Source of the DNA: Clostridia bacterium
GTDB taxonomy: Bacteria > Bacillota > Clostridia > Oscillospirales > Acutalibacteraceae
Direction: 5' to 3'
Length of the DNA stretch: 6,941 nt
NCBI GenBank assembly: GCA_017382915.1
Contig: JAFNZJ010000126.1
Coordinates: 1-6,941 of the forward strand
Shown: positions 1 through 5,441 of the stretch, in pieces
Layout: each line of letters starts with the position of its first letter
Numbering within the stretch: position 1 is the stretch's first letter
Program-made: the position numbers and the translations under genes
Notes under the pieces: model-generated
The model's database searches: none
What the model was told of the DNA's origin: nothing
The model's input: only the letters and a program-made list of their open reading frames with translations

Positions 1-1
1 A

Positions 2-622
2 TTACTGCGGGACACGGTAGATTACCTCGCTTTCTATTAAATTTCGGCAAGTCTTATCGGGAAAATATGGTATGTATTTGGTGATTTGCCTTTGGGTGAT
101 TCGGTTTTCTACGATATAGTCAGATATAAGTTTTCGTTTATACTCGTCAAGGGTTTCAACATCAATACCGTTCATCAGTTCCAAAAAGCAAAGAACTGGT
201 GCGTTGTGTTTGTCGATGGTTATTCTGGCTTTATGAAGTATTACTAACTGACTGCCTACTGTAATTTTCATAACATCCTTACTTGCATTGTTGCTGAATA
301 TGTCTATGGCATTAATATTATATTTAATCAAGCCTAAAAGTTTTTGAAGATATCTTCCCGAATAATACCCATAAACCAAATCACCGTCAGAAATATATTT
401 TTTCTCAATAACTTTGTTCTGATTAAAAAACGATGTGCCAAACTTGGTCTTTCGCGGTATATAATACATTCCGCGTTCAAAGCGAATTATCTTTTTCGCC
501 TCACATAATTTTGTGACCTCTTTAATTATTTGCTGTTTGCTATAATTTTCTTTTTCAATTTCAGATAACATAAACGGTGTATTATATCCAAATTGTTTTA
601 TTAAACTATCAATTAATTTCAT
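2..622 (-). CDS. AbiEi-like antitoxin / DUF6088-type transcriptional regulator
   Basis: This gene encodes a 206-residue protein that resembles type IV toxin-antitoxin antitoxins of the AbiEi group. Residues about 1-57 look like a winged helix ending in the characteristic GMYYIP wing (51-56). The rest is the alpha/beta region typical of the family, without visible catalytic motifs. Family knowledge: AbiEi represses its own operon, and its partner AbiEii is a nucleotidyltransferase toxin encoded immediately downstream. Here downstream means left of the window, so the toxin cannot be seen. The start at 622 is chosen over an in-frame ATG at 661 because AAAGGAGG (630-637) lies 7 bases before it and the extra 13 residues look non-native. 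The stop codon is at 2-4, so the gene is complete. Its position beside the break in spoVAD suggests element cargo. Confidence 0.65.
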   Translation of the reverse strand: MKLIDSLIKQFGYNTPFMLSEIEKENYSKQQIIKEVTKLCEAKKIIRFERGMYYIPRKTKFGTSFFNQNKVIEKKYISDGDLVYGYYSGRYLQKLLGLIKYNINAIDIFSNNASKDVMKITVGSQLVILHKARITIDKHNAPVLCFLELMNGIDVETLDEYKRKLISDYIVENRITQRQITKYIPYFPDKTCRNLIESEVIYRVPQ

Positions 623-629
623 TTTTATA

Positions 630-637
630 CCTCCTTT
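630..637 (-). promoter_or_regulatory. Ribosome binding site of the AbiEi-like gene
   Basis: On the minus strand this reads AAAGGAGG, 7 bases before the ATG at 622. It decides the start in favour of 622 rather than the upstream ATG at 661, which would place this site inside the coding region. Confidence 0.8.
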
Positions 638-702
638 GCGGAAATAACTTTCAGTCGGCAACTGAAATTAAATTCCAAAATTTTGTGATTGTTTACTCGT
701 TC

Positions 703-731
703 TTGACATTCAAACCCAAGTGTTTTATACT
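703..731 (+). promoter_or_regulatory. Strong sigma-A-type promoter pointing right
   Basis: TTGACA (703-708, perfect -35) is followed by a 17-base spacer and TATACT (726-731, five of six -10 bases). The expected start of transcription is about 738. No protein gene on the + strand follows before the hairpin terminator at 833-875, so the transcript would be a short untranslated RNA of about 135 bases, or read-through antisense to spoVAD. If the element can circularise, the promoter could instead act across the joined ends. Confidence 0.6.
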
Positions 732-751
732 GTGATATGAGCATTACTGAA
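724..751 (-). promoter_or_regulatory. Candidate promoter for the AbiEi-like gene
   Basis: On the minus strand TATAAA (729 to 724) can act as a -10, with the weak -35 TTCAGT (751 to 746) 16 bases upstream. The -10 overlaps that of the rightward promoter, so the two should interfere. The 5' leader would be about 95 bases. The -35 matches only three of six consensus bases and falls in the spacer of the inverted repeat at 738-759. Confidence 0.35.
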
Positions 752-759
752 TATGCTCA
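738..759. repeat. Inverted repeat, candidate operator
   Basis: TGAGCAT (738-744) and ATGCTCA (753-759) form a perfect 7-base inverted repeat with an 8-base spacer. It begins at the predicted +1 of the rightward promoter and covers the -35 of the leftward one, a position expected for an operator. AbiEi proteins are known to bind inverted repeats upstream of their own gene, so the neighbouring antitoxin is the obvious candidate ligand. On the rightward transcript the same bases could form a 5' hairpin. Confidence 0.4.
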
Positions 760-788
760 AAACCCGCATAAATACAGGGATTTCAAGA

Positions 789-822
789 CTTTATGTAATG
801 TGATAAACCTCCCTTTATGTAA
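789..822. repeat. 10-base direct repeat, two copies 24 bases apart
   Basis: CTTTATGTAA occurs at 789-798 and again at 813-822. Both copies lie within about 100 bases of the break in spoVAD. Pairs of short direct repeats near an element end can be arm-binding sites of a tyrosine recombinase or excisionase sites, but no recombinase gene is present here to support that. Confidence 0.45.
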
Positions 823-832
823 AATTGTGTGT

Positions 833-875
833 AAAAAAAGACCATACCCTCGTGTCTTGGGTATGGTCTTATTTT
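833..875. terminator. Two-way hairpin terminator next to the spoVAD break
   Basis: Perfect 12-base arms at 838-849 and 859-870 (GACCATACCC core) enclose a 9-base loop. Seven A's precede the left arm and TTATTTT ends the site on the right, so a T-rich tail follows the hairpin on either strand; the minus strand has the better tail of seven T's. It would stop transcripts from the truncated spoVAD running left and transcripts from the 703-731 promoter running right. The truncated spoVAD frame is open straight through it, showing that this DNA is not native spoVAD sequence. Confidence 0.75.
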
Positions 876-1537
876 AACATCATCAGGTGCCATTGCCGCA
901 CCCATATTATTTGCATCGGTTATAGCTGGGTCCTCTACCCTACCGACGGCGGCCTTTGTTATTTTAATATTACTGTCTTCACATGATATTACCAATGAGC
1001 CTGATGCCGTTGCAGTCCACTGAGCGGTTGGAGTTCGCTGCCCGCCATATTCAAGGGGTAACCTAAACTGCCTTTCGGCCGAGCAAAAGTGCGATGAAGT
1101 TACGGCAACTGTATTTTTTGCCAACCGGCTATCTACAAAGGTTGCCGCCATAATAGAGGTTAGCGCCATTGTTGAACAGGCGCCATATATTCCTATAAAA
1201 GGCAGTCCAAAATTCATAGTGCCAAAGGTGCTTGCCGCACACTGATTTAATAGGTCGCCGCCAAACAAAAAATCAATACCAGATAAATCCTTACCCGACT
1301 TTTTAACCGCCAACCTTACTGCGTTTTTTTGCAGTTCACTTTCGGCCTGCTCCCAGCTATCTTTGCCAAGCATTGGGTCGTTAAAAATCATATCAAATTG
1401 CTGCCCAAAGGGCCCGTTTTTCTCATCCTCACAGCCGACCGCCGCATAACCTATTATAGAAGGCTTATTTTCAAACTCAATAACACCGTTACCTAATAAT
1501 TTTGGCATAAAAATCCCCCACTGTTGTTTTATAAAAT

Positions 1538-1567
1538 TATTGTTTTAATTTTATAAAAATTTATTCC
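1538..1567 (-). promoter_or_regulatory. Candidate sigma-G-like promoter for spoVAD
   Basis: On the minus strand GGAATA (1567 to 1562) fits the sigma-G -35 (GHATR) well. AACAATA (1544 to 1538) fits four of seven bases of the CATACTA-type -10, with a 17-base spacer. Transcription would start near 1531, about 22 bases before the start codon. Sigma-G control of spoVA genes is established in Bacillus subtilis. spoVAD needs a promoter here because it is cut off from spoVAC. The -10 is weak. Confidence 0.3.
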
Positions 1568-1583
1568 TTTAAGACTTAAGATA

Positions 1584-1612
1584 TTTACTTTTAATAAAGC
1601 CTGTGCTATAAT
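1584..1612 (+). promoter_or_regulatory. Sigma-A promoter of the PHP hydrolase / zinc-ribbon operon
   Basis: TTTACT (1584-1589, four of six -35 bases), a 17-base spacer and a perfect TATAAT (1607-1612) preceded by TGC, an extended -10. The predicted start near 1619 gives a leader of about 24 bases before the ATG at 1643. A vegetative promoter implies that these genes are not confined to sporulation. Confidence 0.75.
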
Positions 1613-1629
1613 TTTTATAGCAACTGCTT

Positions 1630-1634
1630 GGAGG
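1630..1634 (+). promoter_or_regulatory. Ribosome binding site of the PHP hydrolase
   Basis: GGAGG lies 8 bases before the ATG at 1643. An in-frame TTG at 1628 overlaps this site and would therefore lack its own, so 1643 is taken as the start. Confidence 0.8.
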
Positions 1635-1642
1635 TAGCGTTT

Positions 1643-2740
1643 ATGAAAATGCATCTTTCAGAAGATATTAAATTTGAACAAGACAGACACGATATTATTC
1701 AAAACGCTGATTTTTCAGCCCTTGATAAGCTTTATGATGGCAGAAAAATATATTTTGGTGATTACCACTGCCACAGTCAATCAGGCGGTAAAAGTGATGG
1801 TCACACCACACCCGAGCAGTGGCTTGAAGCGATGAAAGACCTGCACCTTGACTTTGTTGGTCTTATGGACCACAAGCAGGTCAGACATATGTTTTTAGAC
1901 TGCTTTGATGAAGAATTTTTTATTTGTGGTACCGAGCCGGGCGGCTATTTTATTGAGCCGGAGGTTTCGTTTCACTACCTTATGATTGTCCCCAAAAAAG
2001 AAGGTCTTTTAAAGGTGCTTGAAGCATTTCCTGAAATGTTTAACTTTGAAGGCGGACCGGAAGGATTTTTTGAATATATAAGGGTTGAAAAATCAAAGTT
2101 TTTAGAGGTTGTTAAAGCAATTCAAGATGAGGGCGGCGTAGTTGTACACGCCCACCCCAAACAGGTTATGAAAAGCGACAACCCCGATGATTATTATTTT
2201 GGCGAAGGCGCAGTAATTGAAATTGTTTACACCTTTAATACACCTGCCGTTTTAAACCAAGATACAATTGATAACTATAAGCTTTGGATGGAATTTTTAA
2301 ACCGTGGTTATAAGGTAATAAACACCGCCACCAGCGACTGCCACGGTACACCGTCCAACATTGCAATGAATGCCGTTTATTCAGACGCTAAAAACGGCCC
2401 CGCATATGTTAAGTATCTTAAACAGGGTGACCTTAACTCAGGCTTTTTGGGTATAAAGATGTCAATTGACTCAAACCCCGTTGGCTCAACCGCAAAATAT
2501 ACCGATGGTATGAAGCTGCTAATAAAGGTTGAAGATGGTCATATTGATAATTACGACCCTGATGACAGCTATCGTTTAGAGGTTATTACCGATAAAGGAA
2601 TTGCTTACAGCAATAACATCACCCTACCCTTTAACCTGGCGCTAGAGGTTAAGGACCGCAAATTCTACCGTGTTATGATTATTCGTGAATCGGATGGCGC
2701 ACCCGCCGCCATTGGCAACCCCATCTGGCTTGAAAAATAA
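1643..2740 (+). CDS. CehA/McbA-type PHP-domain metallohydrolase
   Basis: This 365-residue protein has a PHP-type metal-binding (beta/alpha) domain. Motifs in order are DYHCHSQ (40-46, with H42 and H44), LMDHKQ (75-79, with D77 and H78), E98, HAHPKQ (169-174) and SDCHG (231-235). These are the expected metal ligands of PHP phosphoesterase-like enzymes. Residues about 285-365 form a beta-rich C-terminal domain, as in the CehA/McbA group. No signal peptide is visible, so it probably acts in the cytoplasm. The family hydrolyses phosphoesters and, in CehA itself, a carbamate; the substrate here cannot be read from sequence. It is first in an operon with the zinc-ribbon gene 15 bases downstream. 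Its position between spoVAD and spoVAC, on the opposite strand, is unusual. Confidence 0.8.
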   Translation: MKMHLSEDIKFEQDRHDIIQNADFSALDKLYDGRKIYFGDYHCHSQSGGKSDGHTTPEQWLEAMKDLHLDFVGLMDHKQVRHMFLDCFDEEFFICGTEPGGYFIEPEVSFHYLMIVPKKEGLLKVLEAFPEMFNFEGGPEGFFEYIRVEKSKFLEVVKAIQDEGGVVVHAHPKQVMKSDNPDDYYFGEGAVIEIVYTFNTPAVLNQDTIDNYKLWMEFLNRGYKVINTATSDCHGTPSNIAMNAVYSDAKNGPAYVKYLKQGDLNSGFLGIKMSIDSNPVGSTAKYTDGMKLLIKVEDGHIDNYDPDDSYRLEVITDKGIAYSNNITLPFNLALEVKDRKFYRVMIIRESDGAPAAIGNPIWLEK

Positions 2741-2755
2741 TTAAGGAGTTTTATT

Positions 2756-3649
2756 ATGAATAAAATTAGCGATAATAATGTTTGTCCCAAATGCGGTGGC
2801 GCCTGGAAATGGTTAACCCACAACGGTGTTCAGCTTAGGGAATGTACAAACTGTGCATTTCAACAAAACGCCCTAACGGGTGAAACCTTAAACGAAAAAA
2901 CCTTTGATAAAAGCATATTGGTTTTATGTCCTCATTGCTCCGGCAAGCTGCGTGTTGAGCTTTTGCCCGGTGCCAAGACCGACTGCCCCTATTGCCGTAA
3001 CGAATTTACTATTCCCGAATATGGTGATCCTGAAATTATTGTTAATGTTACATGCCCACACTGCAGTGTACCTAACCAGATTTACGCAAATCAGGGTGAA
3101 ATTTTATTCAACTGCGGCGCCTGCGGTAAGCCGGTTACATATTATTCGGGCGAAAAATATGTTCAGCCTGCTACCAAACAGCCTGCTACACCTGCTCCTG
3201 CCTTTGAGACCGCACCACAGCCACCACTGAAAGCACCCGATGAAATTGAACATGATGCCGTTGTGGATAGCGTACTGCTTAAAATGGTGTGCGCACAGCA
3301 AGCCCAAATTTTAGGCGATGATGAAATGTGCGGCTATTTTAAGGAAGCAAGCGTTAAATTTATTGATATTATTGTTGAAAGCACACAGGTGCTTCACATA
3401 TATTATGATATGTATGGCAACGAAGTTTTCAGGTCTGAAAACGGCACCAATTATGCAGAGCTTTATCAAAGGTCTGCTACTTCAGATTATTGGGGTCCAA
3501 AAATTGCCGAAGAACCGCAGCAAATACATTATGTAAATTTTGATTACACCAAGGCGGCAATGGCCTGCACGGTTGTAAATTATGTGTCAACCGTTACCAA
3601 AAAATTCATCCCCGACCAAACCAAAACCAATAGACTTATTCTTTTATAG
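2756..3649 (+). CDS. Triple zinc-ribbon protein of unknown function
   Basis: This 297-residue protein has three CxxC...CxxC zinc ribbons in a row, with cysteines at 10/13 and 30/33, 58/61 and 77/80, and 100/103 and 120/123. A proline/threonine/alanine-rich linker follows (about 137-160, containing a repeated QPAT). The C-terminal domain (about 165-297) is one I do not recognise; it has no membrane segment and no clear catalytic motif. The start has AAGGAG (2743-2748) 7 bases upstream. It lies 15 bases after the PHP hydrolase gene and has no promoter of its own, so the two are co-transcribed. Stacked ribbons of this type bind nucleic acid or proteins, but no specific role is supported. Confidence 0.7.
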   Translation: MNKISDNNVCPKCGGAWKWLTHNGVQLRECTNCAFQQNALTGETLNEKTFDKSILVLCPHCSGKLRVELLPGAKTDCPYCRNEFTIPEYGDPEIIVNVTCPHCSVPNQIYANQGEILFNCGACGKPVTYYSGEKYVQPATKQPATPAPAFETAPQPPLKAPDEIEHDAVVDSVLLKMVCAQQAQILGDDEMCGYFKEASVKFIDIIVESTQVLHIYYDMYGNEVFRSENGTNYAELYQRSATSDYWGPKIAEEPQQIHYVNFDYTKAAMACTVVNYVSTVTKKFIPDQTKTNRLILL

Positions 3650-3660
3650 TCATAAATTTT

Positions 3661-3692
3661 AAAGGCTTGACCGATATTGCTGTTGTCAATAT
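3661..3692 (+). other. Half-terminator sequence after the zinc-ribbon gene
   Basis: AAAGGCTTGACC (3661-3672), 11 bases after the stop codon, is identical to the left arm of the strong terminator at 4125-4152, but the matching right arm is absent. Only TTGAC (3667-3671) with GTCAA (3685-3689), or ATATTG (3674-3679) with CAATAT (3687-3692), can pair. A T-run (3703-3708) follows at a distance. It may be a decayed or interrupted terminator. Confidence 0.4.
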
Positions 3693-3768
3693 AAGAATAT
3701 AGTTTTTTGCAGAATTTTTTATATTAAACAGTCTGTGAAATACAATTAGATATATTGAGGTGTAATAT

Positions 3769-4134
3769 ATGACAAGAAAAAAGAGAATTGAATATTTAAT
3801 AGTCACACTATGTGTTTTTTTTACAGGCTTTTTAATTTATGGTTTTGTTGGTAGTATTCAACCCCTTATTAACGATGATAAACTGAAATCGTTTTTGTTG
3901 TTTGGTTGTATCGGCGGATTTGGCTTTAGTATGATACTATCAACAATCATACTAACTGTTAACTTTTTCGCAAACAGAAAACTTGTTTTTAAAATAATTG
4001 CGGCAATCCTATGGCCCATAACCTTTGCATGTGCTGTTTATGCGGGCATTTTCTGCTATATTCCTTATCAAATTTACAACATAATAAAAATAATAATTGA
4101 AAAGCCAATTACTAATATTGATAAAAAGGCTTGA
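3769..4134 (+). CDS. Small membrane protein of unknown function
   Basis: This 121-residue protein begins with a basic stretch (MTRKKR) followed by hydrophobic segments at about 8-31, 41-68 and 72-95. A last amphipathic or membrane segment runs to about 110, giving three or four membrane spans. No known family motif is evident. The start has GAGGTG (3757-3762) 6 bases upstream. A possible -10 (TACAAT, 3741-3746) has no good -35. The stop codon lies inside the left arm of the terminator at 4125-4160. The gene is more A/T-rich than the zinc-ribbon gene before it. It is flanked by a 12-base direct repeat, so it may have been acquired separately. Confidence 0.6.
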   Translation: MTRKKRIEYLIVTLCVFFTGFLIYGFVGSIQPLINDDKLKSFLLFGCIGGFGFSMILSTIILTVNFFANRKLVFKIIAAILWPITFACAVYAGIFCYIPYQIYNIIKIIIEKPITNIDKKA

Positions 4135-4160
4135 CCAAACGGTCAAGCCTTTATTTTTTT
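4125..4160. terminator. Strong hairpin terminator between the membrane-protein gene and spoVAC
   Basis: Perfect 12-base arms at 4125-4136 and 4141-4152 (GGCTTGACC core) enclose the loop AAAC and are followed by a run of seven T's (4154-4160). On the minus strand the hairpin is followed by TTTTTATC, so it can also stop spoVAC transcripts before they reach spoVAD. The stop codon of the membrane-protein gene (4132-4134) is inside the left arm. Confidence 0.88.
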
Positions 4161-4236
4161 ATTCTTTATGCTTTCTTATTTTTTCTTTATTCTTTTAAAT
4201 AATAAAGAATACTTAATAAATAATAAATAAAAAATT
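4161..4236. other. Very A/T-rich spacer after spoVAC
   Basis: No gene is visible. The only structure is an A/T-rich inverted repeat, TTCTTTATT (4183-4191) with AATAAAGAA (4201-4209), which is too weak to call a terminator with confidence. Confidence 0.4.
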
Positions 4237-4680
4237 TTAGAACAAGGTTATTATATAGTAAATAACCCCATAAACCACACTTGCAACAGTACCGTAGGCG
4301 ATTACGGGACCTGCAATTTTAAATAAATTTGCACCTACACCCATTACAAACCCTTCGGTTTTATATTCAATGGCTGGTGATGCAACAGCATTGGCAAAGC
4401 CGGTAATCGGTACCAAGGTACCCGCCCCCGCCTGCCTTGCAATAATATCATATACACCAAGTGCTGTTAGCAAAATTGAAAGAAATATTAGTGTTACAGG
4501 TACCAGCATTGCAACCTGGTTTGCGCCTAGTCCAAGCCCAGCATAAAGCTTTGAAAGCAGTTCACCAATGACGCAAATTATTCCACCCACCAAAAAAGCT
4601 TTTAAGCTGTCCTTTAAAAGGTTTGATGGCGGTGATGCCTTTTTAACCATTTTAGCATATTCATTTTTTGAAACATTCAT
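4237..4680 (-). CDS. spoVAC: Stage V sporulation protein AC
   Basis: This 147-residue membrane protein is the size of Bacillus SpoVAC (about 150). Family knowledge: SpoVAC is an inner-membrane part of the SpoVA channel that moves calcium dipicolinate into the forespore and out again at germination. Visible features are a charged N-terminus (1-25), membrane segments at about 28-49, 56-81 and 110-145, and the highly conserved block AGAGTLVPITGFANAVASP (84-102) followed by AIEYKTEGFVMGVGANLFK (103-121). The start at 4680 has GGGAAGTGA about 10 bases upstream, a modest ribosome site. spoVAD does not follow within the same transcript as usual: a terminator and three opposite-strand genes intervene. 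The gene itself appears intact. Confidence 0.93.
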   Translation of the reverse strand: MNVSKNEYAKMVKKASPPSNLLKDSLKAFLVGGIICVIGELLSKLYAGLGLGANQVAMLVPVTLIFLSILLTALGVYDIIARQAGAGTLVPITGFANAVASPAIEYKTEGFVMGVGANLFKIAGPVIAYGTVASVVYGVIYYIITLF

Positions 4681-4704
4681 TTTATATTAGTCACTTCCCA
4701 AACA

Positions 4705-4734
4705 TATTTTTTACCGAAAAATGCCACTTATACA
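4705..4734 (-). promoter_or_regulatory. Candidate sigma-G-like promoter for spoVAC
   Basis: On the minus strand TGTATA (4734 to 4729) fits the sigma-G -35. AAAAATA (4711 to 4705), 17 bases on, matches four of seven bases of CATACTA. The spacing equals that of the spoVAD candidate. Against it, transcription would start almost at the ribosome site. Confidence 0.25.
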
Positions 4735-4770
4735 AATTTTAAAAGGGTAAAAAATACTGATGGTGATAAT

Positions 4771-5439
4771 ATGAATGAAATAATTAAACTAAATAATATT
4801 TCAAAAGAATATATGCTTGGTGATGAAAAAATCACCGCCTTAAATAAAGTGAATTTAACGGTTAATAGGGGCGATTTTTTATCAATAACGGGTGCTTCTG
4901 GGTCGGGCAAATCAACCCTTATGAATATTTTAGGTTTTTTAGATAAAGCAGATGACGGACAGTATTTTTTTGAAGGCATAAATCAAAGCGGTTTTTCTGA
5001 AGAAAAGCTTTCAAAAATAAGGGGGCAAAAAATCGGCTTTATTTTTCAAAGCTTTTATTTAATACCCGAGCTTACCGCCTACCAAAATGTTGAGCTACCG
5101 CTTATTTATAATAATATCCCCAATAAAAAACGCGAAAAAATTTGTAGAGCCGCCCTTAAAAAGGTAGATTTACTGGACCGAATGCACCATAAGCCCAACC
5201 AGCTTTCGGGCGGTCAAAAGCAACGCGTTGCAATAGCACGCGCCATAAGCCTTTCTCCGCCCCTTATTTTGGCCGATGAGCCTACAGGCAACCTAGACCC
5301 TGCCTCAGCCAAGGATGTACTTAGTACCCTTTTAAGGCTAAATAGTGAGGGTGTAACAGTTATTATGATAACCCACGATAATGACTTATCAAATTTGGCA
5401 AAACAAAAAATTCAAATATCTAACGGAAAAATAATTTAA
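4771..5439 (+). CDS. ABC transporter ATP-binding protein, MacB/LolD type
   Basis: This 222-residue nucleotide-binding subunit has all motifs intact: Walker A GASGSGKST (41-49), Q-loop Q93 in IFQSFYL, signature LSGGQ (145-149), Walker B LILADE (165-170) with D-loop GNLD (173-176), and switch histidine H202. The LADEPTGNLD wording and the overall length place it in the MacB/LolD/YknY group, which works with FtsX-like permeases in efflux, lipoprotein release or peptide resistance. No permease gene is adjacent: the next gene is convergent and the gene behind is divergent. It therefore either works with a permease encoded elsewhere or is a remnant. The start has only a modest ribosome site (GGTGA, 4762-4766). 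Confidence 0.9.
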   Translation: MNEIIKLNNISKEYMLGDEKITALNKVNLTVNRGDFLSITGASGSGKSTLMNILGFLDKADDGQYFFEGINQSGFSEEKLSKIRGQKIGFIFQSFYLIPELTAYQNVELPLIYNNIPNKKREKICRAALKKVDLLDRMHHKPNQLSGGQKQRVAIARAISLSPPLILADEPTGNLDPASAKDVLSTLLRLNSEGVTVIMITHDNDLSNLAKQKIQISNGKII

Positions 5440-5441
5440 TT

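Larger units (their letters stand above)
738..877 (+). ncRNA. Candidate small RNA of about 135 nucleotides at the element edge
   Basis: A near-consensus promoter (703-731) should start transcription near 738, and a strong hairpin with a T-rich tail (833-875) should stop it. The interval holds a possible 5' hairpin (738-759), two copies of CTTTATGTAA (789-798 and 813-822) and no convincing reading frame on the + strand. I do not recognise it as a known RNA family. The call rests only on promoter plus terminator. The segment could equally be recombination-site DNA at the element end. Confidence 0.3.
1..880. mobile_element. Probable end of an inserted element interrupting spoVAD; extends beyond the left edge
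   Basis: SpoVAD homology, read leftward from 1508, is continuous until about 885-895 and then stops. What follows is a two-way hairpin terminator, short direct repeats, divergent promoters and an AbiEi-like antitoxin gene, none of which belongs to a spoVA operon. AbiE-type toxin-antitoxin genes are common cargo of integrative elements and prophages. The exact junction is not certain; I place it between about 871 and 892. No recombinase gene and no second element end are visible, so the class of element is unknown. A simple deletion or rearrangement that fused spoVAD to unrelated DNA is the main alternative. Confidence 0.5.
783..1508 (-). pseudogene. spoVAD: spoVAD, 3'-truncated (stage V sporulation protein AD, N-terminal part)
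   Basis: SpoVAD is a thiolase-fold, dipicolinic-acid-binding protein of the spore inner-membrane SpoVA channel. Native sequence covers residues 1 to about 208, including FLFGGDLLNQC (81-90), the GACSTMALTS segment (109-118), SSHFCSAERQFR (138-149), the RTPTAQWTATASG stretch (158-170) and NNMGAAMAP (200-208). The family is about 338 residues, so the last 130 or so are missing. Residues from about 213 to 241 are an unrelated tail read from inserted DNA through a terminator hairpin. The start at 1508 has GGGGGAT 6 bases upstream. Native spoVAD should follow spoVAC directly, but here three opposite-strand genes separate them. Either the gene is dead or it is rebuilt when the element leaves. Confidence 0.85.

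Noticed and set aside
789..822. Type III toxin-antitoxin RNA repeats
   Set aside because: Only two short copies are present, and no ToxN-like gene follows on the same strand.
783..880. A frameshift as the cause of the short spoVAD
   Set aside because: No other frame in the following 250 bases resembles the SpoVAD C-terminus; the sequence is unrelated non-coding DNA.
1628..1642. TTG start for the PHP hydrolase
   Set aside because: The TTG overlaps the GGAGG that serves the ATG at 1643 and has no ribosome site of its own.
2904..3230. Open + strand frame of 108 codons
   Set aside because: It lies wholly inside the zinc-ribbon gene in another frame, without a ribosome binding site or recognisable protein features.
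3104..3307. Open minus-strand frame of 67 codons
   Set aside because: It is antisense to the zinc-ribbon gene, has no start signal and a composition typical of a shadow frame.
3318..3536. Open + strand frame of 72 codons
   Set aside because: It is another frame of the zinc-ribbon gene without a ribosome site.
3674..3692. Hairpin ATATTG/CAATAT as a terminator of the zinc-ribbon gene
   Set aside because: The stem is short and A/T-rich, and the T-run begins about 10 bases after it.
4728..4979. Open minus-strand frame of 83 codons
   Set aside because: It is antisense to the ABC ATPase, whose Walker A and other motifs confirm the + strand.
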